From Pseudomonas frederiksbergensis (GTDB lineage Bacteria > Pseudomonadota > Gammaproteobacteria > Pseudomonadales > Pseudomonadaceae), in assembly GCF_001874645.1 (NCBI RefSeq), contig NZ_CP017886.1, positions 3,966,001-4,030,000 of the forward strand: a stretch of DNA of 64,000 nt. Reading direction: 5' to 3'. Both the position numbers and the translations under genes were made by a program. Every line of letters begins with the position of its first letter. The first letter of the stretch is position 1. Below the pieces are notes generated by a model, which searched no databases, had not been told where the DNA came from, and saw nothing but the letters and a program-made list of their open reading frames with translations. Below, one piece after another: positions 8,359-17,496 of the stretch.

Positions 8359-9300
8359 ATGCAGCTCAAATCGCTTCGTATTTTTTTGGCCGTGGCTGAA
8401 ACGGGCAGCTTTGTGGCCGCCGCTGAACGCCTGCACACCGTGCAATCCAACGTCACTGCACATATCAAAAAGCTCGAAGCCGAGTTGGGCGCTCAACTGA
8501 TCGACCGTAATGGCCGGGCGCGTCTCACTTCCGCCGGTCATGCACTTAGTGAGTACGCTGACAGAATTCAGCGAAATCACGACGAGGCTGTGGCCTTTTT
8601 CCGAGGCAGCCAGTCCCTGAGTGGCGAGCTGCGCATCGGCGCGATGGAGACCACCACCGCGTTTCGCTTGCCGGGGATCCTGGCGAGCTTCCACGGCAAA
8701 AATCCTGAAGTCGATCTCAAACTCACCACCGGGCCGACCGCAGATCTGGTCAGGGGATTGGTGGAAGGGCGCTTCGATTGCGTGTTTGTGGCCGGTAAAG
8801 TCGATCATCGGCGGTTCCACCTGTACAAAGCGTTTACCGAGGAGCTGGTGCTGATTTCCTCCCGGCCGCTGGAGAAAATGCCGTCCAAGGAAACCCTGCT
8901 GACGGCAACCTTCCTGGCCTTTCGCCAAGGTTGCAGTTATCGCCACAGCATTGAACTGCTGCTGGCCTCTTGCGGCGTCTCGGCCGTGCGCATCATTGAT
9001 TTCGGCACGCTGGACGCCATGCTCGGTTGCGTCGCGGCGGGCATGGGGTATGCGGTACTGCCAAAGTCCACGGTCGACGCTCAGAAGTCCCGCTTCAACA
9101 TCTATAGCCTCGACTTGCCGGAGCGCTACGCGATCGTCGACACCTATTTCGCCGCGGCGCAGCAGAACACCTGGACGCCGGCCATGGCGTCGTTTTCTGA
9201 AACCGTGTGCGATGCACTGGTGATCACCGATGCACTGGCCAAGGAGCGCTTGCCGATCACCATCGCCCACAGTGATACGGCCCAGCTCGGGAATTTTTAA
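8359..9300 (+). CDS. LysR family transcriptional regulator
   Basis: 313-residue regulator with an N-terminal winged helix-turn-helix (MQLKSLRIFLAVAETGSF, then AAERLHTVQSNVTAHIKKLE) and a C-terminal periplasmic-binding-protein-like effector domain. The frame is open from 8080, but the ATG at 8359 gives the usual LysR N-terminus; the ATG at 8332 would add nine residues. It is divergent from the FAD-protein/nitronate monooxygenase pair, the typical arrangement for a LysR target, and its stop overlaps the start of the downstream transporter gene (TAATG). Either or both could be its targets. The effector is unknown. Confidence 0.9.
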   Translation: MQLKSLRIFLAVAETGSFVAAAERLHTVQSNVTAHIKKLEAELGAQLIDRNGRARLTSAGHALSEYADRIQRNHDEAVAFFRGSQSLSGELRIGAMETTTAFRLPGILASFHGKNPEVDLKLTTGPTADLVRGLVEGRFDCVFVAGKVDHRRFHLYKAFTEELVLISSRPLEKMPSKETLLTATFLAFRQGCSYRHSIELLLASCGVSAVRIIDFGTLDAMLGCVAAGMGYAVLPKSTVDAQKSRFNIYSLDLPERYAIVDTYFAAAQQNTWTPAMASFSETVCDALVITDALAKERLPITIAHSDTAQLGNF

Positions 9301-10655
9301 TGTCCAAGGATGCGCGCGCGCTCCACGCTTGCGTGGCGTCGAAGTGGGGGGCACGCGCCACTGCGCTGGCGGTGATTGCTACGGTGCTGGTGATATGGCT
9401 GATCGCCAAGGTGCTGGTCATTCCTCACCGCGAGGTGGCGGATGCGTTCACTTTCGGCCTGATCGTCGCCGGGTTGGCGTTGACCTTCAGCAGTTGGCTT
9501 GGCAAAACATCTGCACGACTTGGGTTGGGCTTGTTGGTGATCGTCGCTGCGCTCGCCGTCTTCACCACGATGCCTTTCAATCCGGTGCGTGGTGCAGGTT
9601 CGTTTGAAGGGGTGATTTTGCTGTTGCTGGGGATTGGGCAATTGCGCGCTTACCTGGATCGGCAGGACATCAAAGGGCGGATCGAACGGGCGCTCAGCCA
9701 TCCGGCGGTCCGGCGCAGTGCGCGACCGATCTTTCTTCTCTACAGCGCCATGGCGTTTTTCCTGAGCCTGGCAACCGTGCCCATCGTCGGCTCGCTCACC
9801 CGCAGTACCCGCCTGAATCATCTGTACCACTTGCGATTGGCCATGCGTGCGGTGGGGGCGACGATGTTCATTGCGCCGACCACGGCGGGGGCGGCGGCGG
9901 TCAGCGCGATGTTTCCCGAGCTGAGTTGGTCGCAAGCATTGCTCACCGGGTTACCGCTGGCGCTGTTGTGCCTGTTGTTTACCCGCAGCGAGAAAGAGCC
10001 GGCAATTGAATTGGCGCCTGCGGAAAAAGACGGCGCGTCACACGGGCTGATGCTGCCGCTGGCCATCTTCATCAGCGTGATCGTGGTCGGTAAACTGTTG
10101 CTCGGTTACGCCACGGTGACGACGGTCGCGCTGGCGGTTTCCATCACCGGTGCAGTGTCGCTGTTGGTCAAATACGGCATCGCGGAACTGGCCAGGACCA
10201 TCGGTGACGGTTTTCAGCGTTCAAGTGCCGAAATCCTGCTGTTCATCGCCTGCGGAGCGCTACAAGTGGCACTCGGTGCGCCGGAAACCGCGCAGGTGTT
10301 TAGTCCGTTGAGTGGCGACTTCAAATTGTTGTTGAGCTCGGCGCCTGTGCAGCTGCTGTTGATTCTTGGGCTGATGCCGCTGCTGACGATCATTGGTATC
10401 CACCCGATGATCTTGTTCGCCGCAGCGTTCCCGGTCTTCCATCCCATTACTCAACTGCCCGTCACGGTCGAGTATCAGGCGTGGATCGCGATGTTCATGA
10501 TCTCGCAATTGATCTCACCAGTGTCCATCAGCGCGGTAACGGCTGCGGCGTCGGTGAATGAGTCACCCTGGAAGGTCAGTTTTGAAAGCCACGCAATGTT
10601 TGCGCTGGCGTTTGCGTTGGGTGGTTTCCTGTACATGACCGGAATTGCCGGGTAG
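9300..10655 (+). CDS. Multi-spanning inner membrane transporter-like protein
   Basis: 451-residue very hydrophobic protein with roughly ten to twelve membrane segments, starting at residues 21-42 and ending with GGFLYMTGIAG. The arrangement of two hydrophobic halves around a more polar middle (about residues 235-255), with short polar breaks such as APTTAGAAAVSAMFP and ISPVSISAVTAAASVNE in later segments, resembles ion-transporter superfamily permeases (DASS/ArsB type), but I cannot place it in a family. Its ATG overlaps the LysR stop by one base, so translation is coupled with the regulator. A strong terminator follows at 10672. Confidence 0.78.
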   Translation: MSKDARALHACVASKWGARATALAVIATVLVIWLIAKVLVIPHREVADAFTFGLIVAGLALTFSSWLGKTSARLGLGLLVIVAALAVFTTMPFNPVRGAGSFEGVILLLLGIGQLRAYLDRQDIKGRIERALSHPAVRRSARPIFLLYSAMAFFLSLATVPIVGSLTRSTRLNHLYHLRLAMRAVGATMFIAPTTAGAAAVSAMFPELSWSQALLTGLPLALLCLLFTRSEKEPAIELAPAEKDGASHGLMLPLAIFISVIVVGKLLLGYATVTTVALAVSITGAVSLLVKYGIAELARTIGDGFQRSSAEILLFIACGALQVALGAPETAQVFSPLSGDFKLLLSSAPVQLLLILGLMPLLTIIGIHPMILFAAAFPVFHPITQLPVTVEYQAWIAMFMISQLISPVSISAVTAAASVNESPWKVSFESHAMFALAFALGGFLYMTGIAG

Positions 10656-10671
10656 TCGTCACGACGCTGGG

Positions 10672-10706
10672 AAAAGGCCCGCCTTCGCTGTGAAGTGCGG
10701 GCTTTT
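10672..10706. terminator. Intrinsic terminator between convergent genes
   Basis: Stem AAAAGGCCCGCCTTC / GAAGTGCGGGCTTTT with a GCTGT loop and one bulged T, followed by TTTTCTTT. It ends the transporter gene and can also serve the convergent gene at 10709-11221. Confidence 0.88.
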
Positions 10707-10708
10707 CT

Positions 10709-11221
10709 TTAAGCGACGGAAGCGTTTTTGAGTGCCCGCAACGCCATCAACTTGCGGTACAGCGTGGTTGCCCGACCGCAAAAGAGCCCGACCGTAAACC
10801 CCGAGGCTGTGCCGGTGAGCGCCAGCATCTGCACACTGGCCGAGCGTTCCGGGTGAACAGCGGCCTGATAGCCGATGAAGTATTTCACTGCAAAGAACAG
10901 CAGCGAGATGCAGAAGATTTTCCAGCTGCCGGGAACGATCAGGCCTTTGCCGTCGCTGTCCAGTGTCACTCCGCGGTGCGAGAACAGCGCAATCGCCGCC
11001 AGACTGCCCAGCGCGATGCCGGCAATCCAGCTGCCCAGCGCCAACCCGGCATGCTCGTTGTAATTCAGCGAAAAGAACGACCAGAGCGTCAGGATGCCCG
11101 GAGTGATGAGCAGGGAGAGTTCGCTTTCGCGGCTGGGCGTTCTGGCCCTGAGCCCGTAATAACAGACCAACAGGAAAACCCCGTAGACCCACAGTGGCGT
11201 GCCTTGAAGGGTATCGAGCAT
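10709..11221 (-). CDS. Small integral membrane protein (DUF6622-like)
   Basis: 170-residue protein with about four to five hydrophobic helices (LWVYGVFLLVCYYGLRA at the start, then ILTLWSFFSL, IAGIALGSLAAIALF, ISLLFFAVKYFIG and LALTGTASGFTVGLF). The N-terminus is like that of DUF6622 proteins as I remember them; the function is unknown. The ATG at 11221 is preferred over the GTG at 11239, because GCAGG lies at a usable distance from it. It stands alone, convergent with the transporter gene and downstream of the sensor kinase gene on the same strand, with about 90 bases between them. Confidence 0.75.
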   Translation of the reverse strand: MLDTLQGTPLWVYGVFLLVCYYGLRARTPSRESELSLLITPGILTLWSFFSLNYNEHAGLALGSWIAGIALGSLAAIALFSHRGVTLDSDGKGLIVPGSWKIFCISLLFFAVKYFIGYQAAVHPERSASVQMLALTGTASGFTVGLFCGRATTLYRKLMALRALKNASVA

Positions 11222-11311
11222 CAGCGGATACCTGCGCACGATTGATGCAGGGTGGTTGCGTAAAACATGGTCGGCGTCCTTGCTTGAGTGGGTGTCAGGG
11301 AAGCTAGCAGA

Positions 11312-12838
11312 TTATCGCTGGGGCGTATTCAGATTCATCGAGCGAACCGCCAGCGCAGTTGCTGTCTCCTCATCCACCGGTAACGAAAAGCGGAAGGTCG
11401 CGCCTTGGCCCGGCATATCGACCAAGTGAATTTCGCGGCCATGCAGTTGCAGAATCCGGTGCACGATCCGCAAGCCCAAACCGCCGTCGCGGCGCGCACC
11501 GCCGATGTTGAACGGTCGCAGGAACAAGCCTTCGCGCAGTTCTGCGGCGATGCCCGGGCCGCTGTCGCTGACGGTGATCTCGACGAACTTGCCTTGCGGG
11601 ACAAGGCTGATGTCGATTTCCCCGCCATCGGGTGTGTGGCGCAAGGCGTTGTCGAACAGGTTGGTCAGCACGCGCTCGATCAGCCCAAGGTCGGCGCATA
11701 CCGCCGAAACTGTCGGCGCGAAACTCGCCTTGAGTTGCACGTGTCGGGCTTCGGCGGTCAGCTCGAATTTCTGGAAGATGTCCTGCACCAGATCGGTCAG
11801 GGAAAAACGCTCCAGCACCGGCTGGACGAAGCCGTGTTCCAGGCGCACCAGTTCCAGCAGCGATTGCGCCAGGCCGCCGACCTTGCGGCTCTGGTCGAGG
11901 GCGATGCCCAGGTAGCGGCGGCGCTCGGCCGGGGTCAGGCTGGCGTCTTTCAGTGACAGGGTTTCGAGGTAGCCATGCAGCGATGCCAGCGGTGTGCGCA
12001 GGTCGTGGGAGATATTGGCGACCAGCTCACGGCGTTCCTGATCCTGGCGGGTCAGGGAACGCCATTGTTCGCCCAGACGCTTTTGCATCTGCCGGAAGGC
12101 GGCATCGAGCACGGCGATTTCGTCGTGCGTGGCGAGATTGTCCGCTGGGCCTGATGGTGCCGGCGAGGGCGGGGCGACCGGTGCGCCATCAATGTCGAAA
12201 TGCGCGACCGTGTCGGTCAAGCGGCGCAGCGGTCGGGTGATCAGGGTGAACGCTGTGAGACCGGCGATCAGGCACAGCAACGCCACCATCCCGATCGACC
12301 ACAGCGCGGTGTTCAGCGCCACGCTGGTAGCTCCGCGTTCGGCGAAGCGGTCATGTTCCTCGCTGAGCAGCACCACGTAGAGATAGCCAACCTGCTGGCC
12401 GTTGACCTTGAGCGGTGCGGCGCTGAACACCTTGCGTCCGTCAACGCTGCGCGGGTCGTCGCCGAGAATCGGCAGGGCCTCGCCGTTGAGCAAGCGCCGC
12501 ACGGGCGTCAGGTCGACCTGCTCGCGACGCAGGTGGCCTTCGGGCGCCGCATTGCCGACCACCCGGCCACTGCTGTCGAGCAGGTAGACCTCGACACTCG
12601 GGTTCACCAGCATCAACTGGCTGAACAACTCGCGCAGCGCATCGGGTTTCAAGCCATTGGCGTCCATCAACTGGGTGTCGTGGGCGATGTGCTGCGCCAG
12701 ATCCCGGGACAAACCCTGCACCACTTCCAGCTCATGCATGTGGTTGGAGCGCACCTGCATCCACACCGAGGTGCCGCTGCACACCAACAGCAGCAGGGCA
12801 AACACCGCTGACAGGCGCTGGGTGAGTGTCAGTCTCAT
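11312..12838 (-). CDS. Membrane sensor histidine kinase
   Basis: 508-residue kinase. An N-terminal membrane helix (about residues 9-30) is followed by a periplasmic domain (about 31-175), a second helix (about 178-200), HAMP, the HisKA domain with the phosphorylated His in ANISHDLRTPLASLHGYLE, and an HATPase domain with DNALRHTPDGG, DSGPGI and GGLGLRIVHRI. Its ATG overlaps the response-regulator stop by four bases (ATGA). The pair is divergent from the msrB-dipZ-msrA genes, so sensing of envelope oxidation is a reasonable inference, but the signal is not visible in the sequence. Confidence 0.92.
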   Translation of the reverse strand: MRLTLTQRLSAVFALLLLVCSGTSVWMQVRSNHMHELEVVQGLSRDLAQHIAHDTQLMDANGLKPDALRELFSQLMLVNPSVEVYLLDSSGRVVGNAAPEGHLRREQVDLTPVRRLLNGEALPILGDDPRSVDGRKVFSAAPLKVNGQQVGYLYVVLLSEEHDRFAERGATSVALNTALWSIGMVALLCLIAGLTAFTLITRPLRRLTDTVAHFDIDGAPVAPPSPAPSGPADNLATHDEIAVLDAAFRQMQKRLGEQWRSLTRQDQERRELVANISHDLRTPLASLHGYLETLSLKDASLTPAERRRYLGIALDQSRKVGGLAQSLLELVRLEHGFVQPVLERFSLTDLVQDIFQKFELTAEARHVQLKASFAPTVSAVCADLGLIERVLTNLFDNALRHTPDGGEIDISLVPQGKFVEITVSDSGPGIAAELREGLFLRPFNIGGARRDGGLGLRIVHRILQLHGREIHLVDMPGQGATFRFSLPVDEETATALAVRSMNLNTPQR

Positions 12839-13551
12839 GGCTGCTCCTGCGCCGGGGCGAATTTATAGCCACGGCCCCATACCGTGAGAATGCGCACCGG
12901 TTGCGCGGGGTCGGTCTCGATCTTGGCCCGCAGGCGATTGATGTGAGTGTTGACCGTGTGCTCGTAGCCTTCGTGGCTGTAACCCCAGACGGCGTTCAGC
13001 AGGTCCATGCGCGAGAAGACTTTGCCCGGCTGCCGGGCGAAGAAATACAGCAGGTCGAACTCGCGTGGAGTCAGGTCCAGGCGCTTGCCGCCGAGCGACA
13101 CGTCGCGGGTGATCGGGTCGATGAACAGCCCGTCGCTGGTCAGGCTGCCGGCATCCATTTTCAGGTTGCGGGCCATGGCGTCGACTCGTCGCAGCAGGGC
13201 TTTGACCCGCGCCACCAGCTCAAGCATCGAAAACGGTTTGGCCAGGTAATCGTCGGCGCCCAGTTCCAGGCCGAGGATGCGGTGCACTTCGCTCGACCGG
13301 GCGCTGGTGATGATGATCGGCGTGTAACGGGCCATGGCGCGGGCGCGGCGGCAGATTTCCAGGCCGTCGACGCCCGGCAGCATCAGGTCGAGGATCAGTG
13401 CATCCCAGCTGCCTTGTTCGAGCAGGCGCAAGCCTTCGTTGCCATCGGTGCTGTGCACGACCTCGAACTGCTCGTCGCGCAGGTGCAGGCAGATCAGGTC
13501 GGCGATGTGCACATCGTCCTCGACCACCAGAACTCGTTTGGGTTGATCCAT
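12835..13551 (-). CDS. OmpR-family response regulator
   Basis: 238-residue DNA-binding regulator. The receiver domain (residues 1-115) has acidic residues in VVEDDVHIADL, the phospho-Asp in ALILDLMLPGVDG and the Lys in DDYLAKPFSMLEL. The C-terminal winged helix (about 140-235) contains LTPREFDLLYFFARQPG and HTVNTHINRLRAKIE. The open frame extends to 13650, but MDQPKRVLVVEDD starting at 13551 is the standard N-terminus and AGGA lies upstream. It is the first gene of the regulator-kinase operon. The msrB start is about 150 bases away on the opposite strand, a likely target. Confidence 0.93.
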   Translation of the reverse strand: MDQPKRVLVVEDDVHIADLICLHLRDEQFEVVHSTDGNEGLRLLEQGSWDALILDLMLPGVDGLEICRRARAMARYTPIIITSARSSEVHRILGLELGADDYLAKPFSMLELVARVKALLRRVDAMARNLKMDAGSLTSDGLFIDPITRDVSLGGKRLDLTPREFDLLYFFARQPGKVFSRMDLLNAVWGYSHEGYEHTVNTHINRLRAKIETDPAQPVRILTVWGRGYKFAPAQEQP

Positions 13552-13703
13552 TTGGGTTAAATCCTGTTGCGCAGTGAATGCATTGTGCGGGTTTTCCCCT
13601 CGGTGAGTTATCACGAATTGTTTAACTCCACGTGAGGATTTGGCGATCAACTCAAGCCTAGGCTGTGTTCCATGTAAACCACGGCGAATTTAGGGAGACG
13701 GCC

Positions 13704-14222
13704 ATGTTTTCACGGCGACAGATTCTTCTAACGGGCGGCGGGCTGGGCCTTGCGGCGCTGGTTGCCGGTGTATTGCCAAAAATGACCCTGCGTTCGGCGC
13801 TGGTCAGTGAGGCGAGCGCTGCGGAGGCCTTCGAGGTCACTCACAGCGATGCCGAATGGCACGCGATGCTCAGCGCCGAGCAGTACGAAATCCTGCGCAA
13901 GGAGGGCACCGAACGGGCCTACTCCAGCGCACTGAACAATGAACACCGCGACGGCACTTTCGCCTGCGCGGGCTGCAATCTGGCGCTGTTTTCATCGAGC
14001 ACCAAGTTCGACAGCCGTACGGGTTGGCCGAGCTTCTGGGCGCCTTTGGAGCATGCCATCGCGACCCGCGAAGACCGCTCGTTCGGCGTGTTGCGCGAAG
14101 AGGTTCACTGTCGACGTTGTGGCGGGCACTTGGGCCATGTGTTCAATGACGGGCCAAAACCGACCGGTCTACGCTACTGCATGAACGGCCTGGCAATGAC
14201 TTTTGAGCCGCAATCGGCCTGA
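13704..14222 (+). CDS. msrB: Exported peptide-methionine (R)-S-oxide reductase MsrB
   Basis: 172-residue MsrB with an N-terminal export signal (residues 1-36) containing SRRQILL, a near twin-arginine motif, then a hydrophobic stretch and ASAAEAF as probable cleavage region. The catalytic domain has both zinc CxxC pairs (FACAGCNL and VHCRRCGG), the substrate loop TGWPSFW, and the active-site Cys in LRYCMNGLAMTF (the common form is RYCINSAAL). It reduces methionine-R-sulfoxide in proteins, here in the periplasm. AGGGAGA precedes the ATG. It is followed 44 bases later by a DipZ-like electron-transfer protein and then by an exported MsrA. Confidence 0.93.
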   Translation: MFSRRQILLTGGGLGLAALVAGVLPKMTLRSALVSEASAAEAFEVTHSDAEWHAMLSAEQYEILRKEGTERAYSSALNNEHRDGTFACAGCNLALFSSSTKFDSRTGWPSFWAPLEHAIATREDRSFGVLREEVHCRRCGGHLGHVFNDGPKPTGLRYCMNGLAMTFEPQSA

Positions 14223-14266
14223 CACCATGGGCAGGTTTTTTCCTTCACTTCATACAGGTCCTCGTT

Positions 14267-16078
14267 ATGTGGCTTCTGGTCCTCGCTTATCTCGGTGGTG
14301 TGCTGACGATTGTCAGCCCGTGCATTCTGCCAGTACTGCCCTTTGTCTTCGCTCGCACCGGGCAGCCGTTTATCAAGAGTGGCTTGCCGCTGTTGGCGGG
14401 GATGGCGCTGACCTTCGCGCTCGTCGCCTCATTGGCGGCGGTGGGCGGCGGTTGGGTGGTGCAACTCAATCAGTATGGTCGCTGGCTCGCGTTGCTGTTC
14501 GTAGCACTGTTCGGGCTGACGCTGCTGCTGCCGCAACTCGCCGAACGGCTGACTCGACCACTGGTGGCCGCCGGCAGTCGGCTGTCGGAAGTGGCGGGCG
14601 CCGATGCCCGGCCACGTCCCGGTGCTTCGTTTCTGATCGGCGTCGCCACGGGCCTGCTTTGGGCACCGTGCGCCGGGCCGATTCTCGGGCTGGTGCTGAC
14701 CGGCGCGGCGCTGCAAGGGGCCAGCATCGGCACCACCTTGCTGTTGCTGGCTTATGCACTGGGCGCCGCCACTTCCCTCGCGGTCGCCTTGTTGCTGGGC
14801 GGTAAAGTCTTCGCGGCAATGAAACGCTCGATCGGTGCCGGTGAATGGCTGCGCCGTGGTCTTGGTGCGGCGATGCTGGCGGGTGTGGCCGCCATCGCCT
14901 TGGGGCTGGACACCGGGATTCTGGCGCGGGTGTCGACCGCGTCCACCGGTGGGCTTGAACAAGCGTTGGTTGGTCGATTGGCGGGTAAATCACCGGCCAA
15001 CAGCGGGGCGATGATGGCGCAGATCCCGCCGTCCGCGGACGATCAGTCCGGCTCCGGCATGATGGCTGCCGGTGGTGCGATGAAAATGGCCGCCAACGGT
15101 CCCGCGACGCTGCCCGTCGAAGGCAACCTGCCACCGCTGGAGGGCGCCGTGCAGTGGCTCAATTCGCCGCCGCTCAGCGCTCAAGCGTTGAAGGGCAAAG
15201 TGGTGTTGGTGGATTTCTGGACCTACTCCTGCATCAACTGCTTGCGCACCCTGCCGTATGTCAAAGCCTGGGCCGAGAAGTATCGTGACCAGGGCCTGGT
15301 GGTGATCGGCGTGCATGCGCCGGAGTTCGCCTTCGAACGGGATGTGGGCAACGTGACCAAAGCCATGAAGGATCTGGGTATCAACTACCCGGTGGCTATC
15401 GATAACGACTACAAGATCTGGCGTGCTTTCAACAACGAATACTGGCCGGCTCACTATTTTGCCGACGCTCAGGGACGCATTCGTTACCACCATTTTGGTG
15501 AGGGCGACTACGTCGAATCAGAACGGGTGATCCAGCAGCTGTTGCGCGAAGCCGGTGCGGCGAAAGTCGCTGATGGCCTGATCGACGCCAGCGCTCAAGG
15601 TGTGCAACGGGCGCCGGACATGAACGAAGTGCGTTCGCCGGAAACCTACGTCGGCTACCAGCGCTCAGAACATTTCGTGCCTGAGGCGAGCCTCGCGCCC
15701 GACAAGGTTGCCGCGTACAGCGCGCCTGCGACGTTGGGGCTGAATGACTGGACGCTGGACGGTCAATGGAATGTCGGTTCGGAGCGCGCCACATCGGCGG
15801 CCCCGGCCAGTCGCATCGTTTACCGCTTCCATGCCCGTGACCTGCACCTGGTACTGGGCCCCGGCGCCGACGGCAAAGCGGTGCGCTTCAAAGTCATGAT
15901 TGATGGCAAAGCCCCTGGCGATGCTCACGGCACTGACGTCGCACCGGACGGCAGCGGCAACGTCAGCGAACAACGTCTCTACCAGTTGGTGCGCCAACCC
16001 GGCGACGTGGCAGATCGGACCTTCAGCATCGAGTTCCTTGACCCGGGCGTGTCGGCGTATGCGTTTACCTTCGGTTGA
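14267..16078 (+). CDS. DipZ-like fusion of CcdA transporter and thioredoxin domain
   Basis: 603-residue protein. Residues 1-225 form a CcdA-type electron-transfer membrane domain of about six helices, with its paired cysteines in IVSPCILPVLP and LLWAPCAGPILG. After a low-complexity linker (about 240-280) comes a periplasmic TlpA/thioredoxin domain with the active site WTYSCINCLRTLP. The C-terminal ~160 residues match the extra domain of DipZ proteins (start YVGYQRSEHF). Such proteins pass electrons from cytoplasmic thioredoxin across the membrane. Placed between msrB and msrA, it is the probable electron source for both. It is expected to be co-transcribed with msrB. Confidence 0.9.
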   Translation: MWLLVLAYLGGVLTIVSPCILPVLPFVFARTGQPFIKSGLPLLAGMALTFALVASLAAVGGGWVVQLNQYGRWLALLFVALFGLTLLLPQLAERLTRPLVAAGSRLSEVAGADARPRPGASFLIGVATGLLWAPCAGPILGLVLTGAALQGASIGTTLLLLAYALGAATSLAVALLLGGKVFAAMKRSIGAGEWLRRGLGAAMLAGVAAIALGLDTGILARVSTASTGGLEQALVGRLAGKSPANSGAMMAQIPPSADDQSGSGMMAAGGAMKMAANGPATLPVEGNLPPLEGAVQWLNSPPLSAQALKGKVVLVDFWTYSCINCLRTLPYVKAWAEKYRDQGLVVIGVHAPEFAFERDVGNVTKAMKDLGINYPVAIDNDYKIWRAFNNEYWPAHYFADAQGRIRYHHFGEGDYVESERVIQQLLREAGAAKVADGLIDASAQGVQRAPDMNEVRSPETYVGYQRSEHFVPEASLAPDKVAAYSAPATLGLNDWTLDGQWNVGSERATSAAPASRIVYRFHARDLHLVLGPGADGKAVRFKVMIDGKAPGDAHGTDVAPDGSGNVSEQRLYQLVRQPGDVADRTFSIEFLDPGVSAYAFTFG

Positions 16079-16093
16079 TGAGCTTGCGGTCCC

Positions 16094-16131
16094 GTAGGAG
16101 CTGCCGAAGGCTGCGATCTTTGAATTTACTT
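16094..16131 (+). repeat. REP half-element
   Basis: A single arm GTAGGAGCTGCCGAAGGCTG continuing to GCGATCTTTGA, without an inverted partner nearby. It lies between the DipZ-like gene and msrA. Confidence 0.8.
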
Positions 16132-16148
16132 ATGCAGGAGTCGTCACC

Positions 16149-16856
16149 ATGAAAGCCCTTCTCCCTTGGCGCCAGACCCTACTGGGGTTGGCTGTCGCTG
16201 TAGTCGCAGGTCAATGCATGGCCTTTTCATTCGGGGTTGCCGAAGACGCAGTGGCCATCGCACCGCCAGCCCTCGACGAAACGCCCAAGGCCAACAGCGA
16301 GACGGTGGTGTTCGCCGGTGGCTGCTTCTGGGGCGTTCAAGGCGTATTTCAACATGTCAAAGGCGTCAAGAATGCTGTTTCCGGTTACGCCGGAGGCGCA
16401 GCGAACACTGCGCAATACGAGCGCGTCAGCGACGGTGATACGGGCCACGCCGAATCCGTCGAAGTCACTTTCGATCCTGCTCAGGTGAGCTATGGCACCT
16501 TGCTGCAAATCTACTTCTCGGTGGCTCACAACCCCACCGAGCTCAATCGCCAGGGCCCGGACACCGGAACCCAGTATCGTTCAGCGATCTTTGTAGAAAG
16601 TGCCGAGCAACAAAAAGTCGCCCAGGCCTACATCACACAGCTGGATGCAGCGCATTCCTTCAACAAACCGATCGTGACCAAGCTGGAAACCTACAACGGC
16701 TTCTACCCGGCAGAGGCCTACCATCAGAACTTCCTGACGGAGCATCCGACGTATCCCTACATCGTGATCAATGATCTGCCGAAAGTGGCGCAGCTCAAAC
16801 AGCTGTACCCGGAGCGGTATCAGGAGAAACCGGTGTTGGTGAAGGCGGGACTTTAG
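16149..16856 (+). CDS. msrA: Exported peptide-methionine (S)-S-oxide reductase MsrA
   Basis: 235-residue MsrA. Residues 1-25 are a signal peptide (charged start MKALLPWRQ, hydrophobic core, break near GQCMA). The catalytic domain starts at about residue 52 with VVFAGGCFWGVQ, where the Cys is the nucleophile; further family motifs are SGYAGG, GHAESVEV, FSVAHNPTELNRQG-DTGTQYRS and the YHQNFL segment. It reduces methionine-S-sulfoxide and complements the MsrB upstream. A REP half-element lies in the 70-base gap before it. The ATG is preceded by AGGAG. A cytoplasmic MsrA is expected elsewhere in the genome. Confidence 0.93.
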   Translation: MKALLPWRQTLLGLAVAVVAGQCMAFSFGVAEDAVAIAPPALDETPKANSETVVFAGGCFWGVQGVFQHVKGVKNAVSGYAGGAANTAQYERVSDGDTGHAESVEVTFDPAQVSYGTLLQIYFSVAHNPTELNRQGPDTGTQYRSAIFVESAEQQKVAQAYITQLDAAHSFNKPIVTKLETYNGFYPAEAYHQNFLTEHPTYPYIVINDLPKVAQLKQLYPERYQEKPVLVKAGL

Positions 16857-16874
16857 ACAGAAACGGGGGGCTAG

Positions 16875-17372
16875 TCAGGCCACCCCGTTTTCCAGACGTT
16901 TGCCCATTTCGAAAGCGCGAACCTCATAACCCAGTTCTTCGTAAAGGCGTAATGCGGGTTTGTTGAACGCCCATACGGTCAAACGCAAGTCACTGGCGTC
17001 CTGTTCGATGGCCCAGTCTTGAGCCATTTCCATCAGCTTTCGACCAATACCTCGTCCGCGAAATGCATCATCGACGCAAACCGAGCCGACACGGGAAACT
17101 CGTTGCGGCTGCAACAGTGGGCTGTTGAGTAGCGTTACCTGGAGCGTGATAAAACCGATGGCAACACCCGCCTGCTCGGCGAGGAAGGTTGCCTGGTTTT
17201 CACCGTCCAAATAAGGAAGCCAATGGGTTTGGTCCCGATTGAAGTCTTGCGTTTCAGGCGCATAAATATCCGGCCGTTCGCGATGGTGCAGGCTATTGAG
17301 CTGTTGTCCCAGTCCACAAATGCTCAGGAGGTCAGCGACTGTCGCCCGGCGATAACTCAGTGGGGTGTCCAT
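16875..17372 (-). CDS. GNAT family N-acetyltransferase
   Basis: 165-residue acetyltransferase fold. The acetyl-CoA loop is visible as DDAFRGRGIGRKLMEMAQDWA (R/Q-x-x-G-x-G/A motif in RGRGIG), preceded by the beta strand VGSVCV and followed by the C-terminal NKPALRLYEELGYE motif. The substrate is unknown. It is a single gene convergent with msrA, 18 bases away. A bridging terminator is not apparent. Confidence 0.87.
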   Translation of the reverse strand: MDTPLSYRRATVADLLSICGLGQQLNSLHHRERPDIYAPETQDFNRDQTHWLPYLDGENQATFLAEQAGVAIGFITLQVTLLNSPLLQPQRVSRVGSVCVDDAFRGRGIGRKLMEMAQDWAIEQDASDLRLTVWAFNKPALRLYEELGYEVRAFEMGKRLENGVA

Positions 17373-17496
17373 AGTCTTTTGTGATCGTCCTTTTTGAGTT
17401 GACTGTCCGTGGTGTTCAAACTGCAGGAGAACCTACCGTTCTATTGGTTACGCGCATGCTCCATGGCGATGGTAGAGGTTTCAAAACCCAGGCTCA

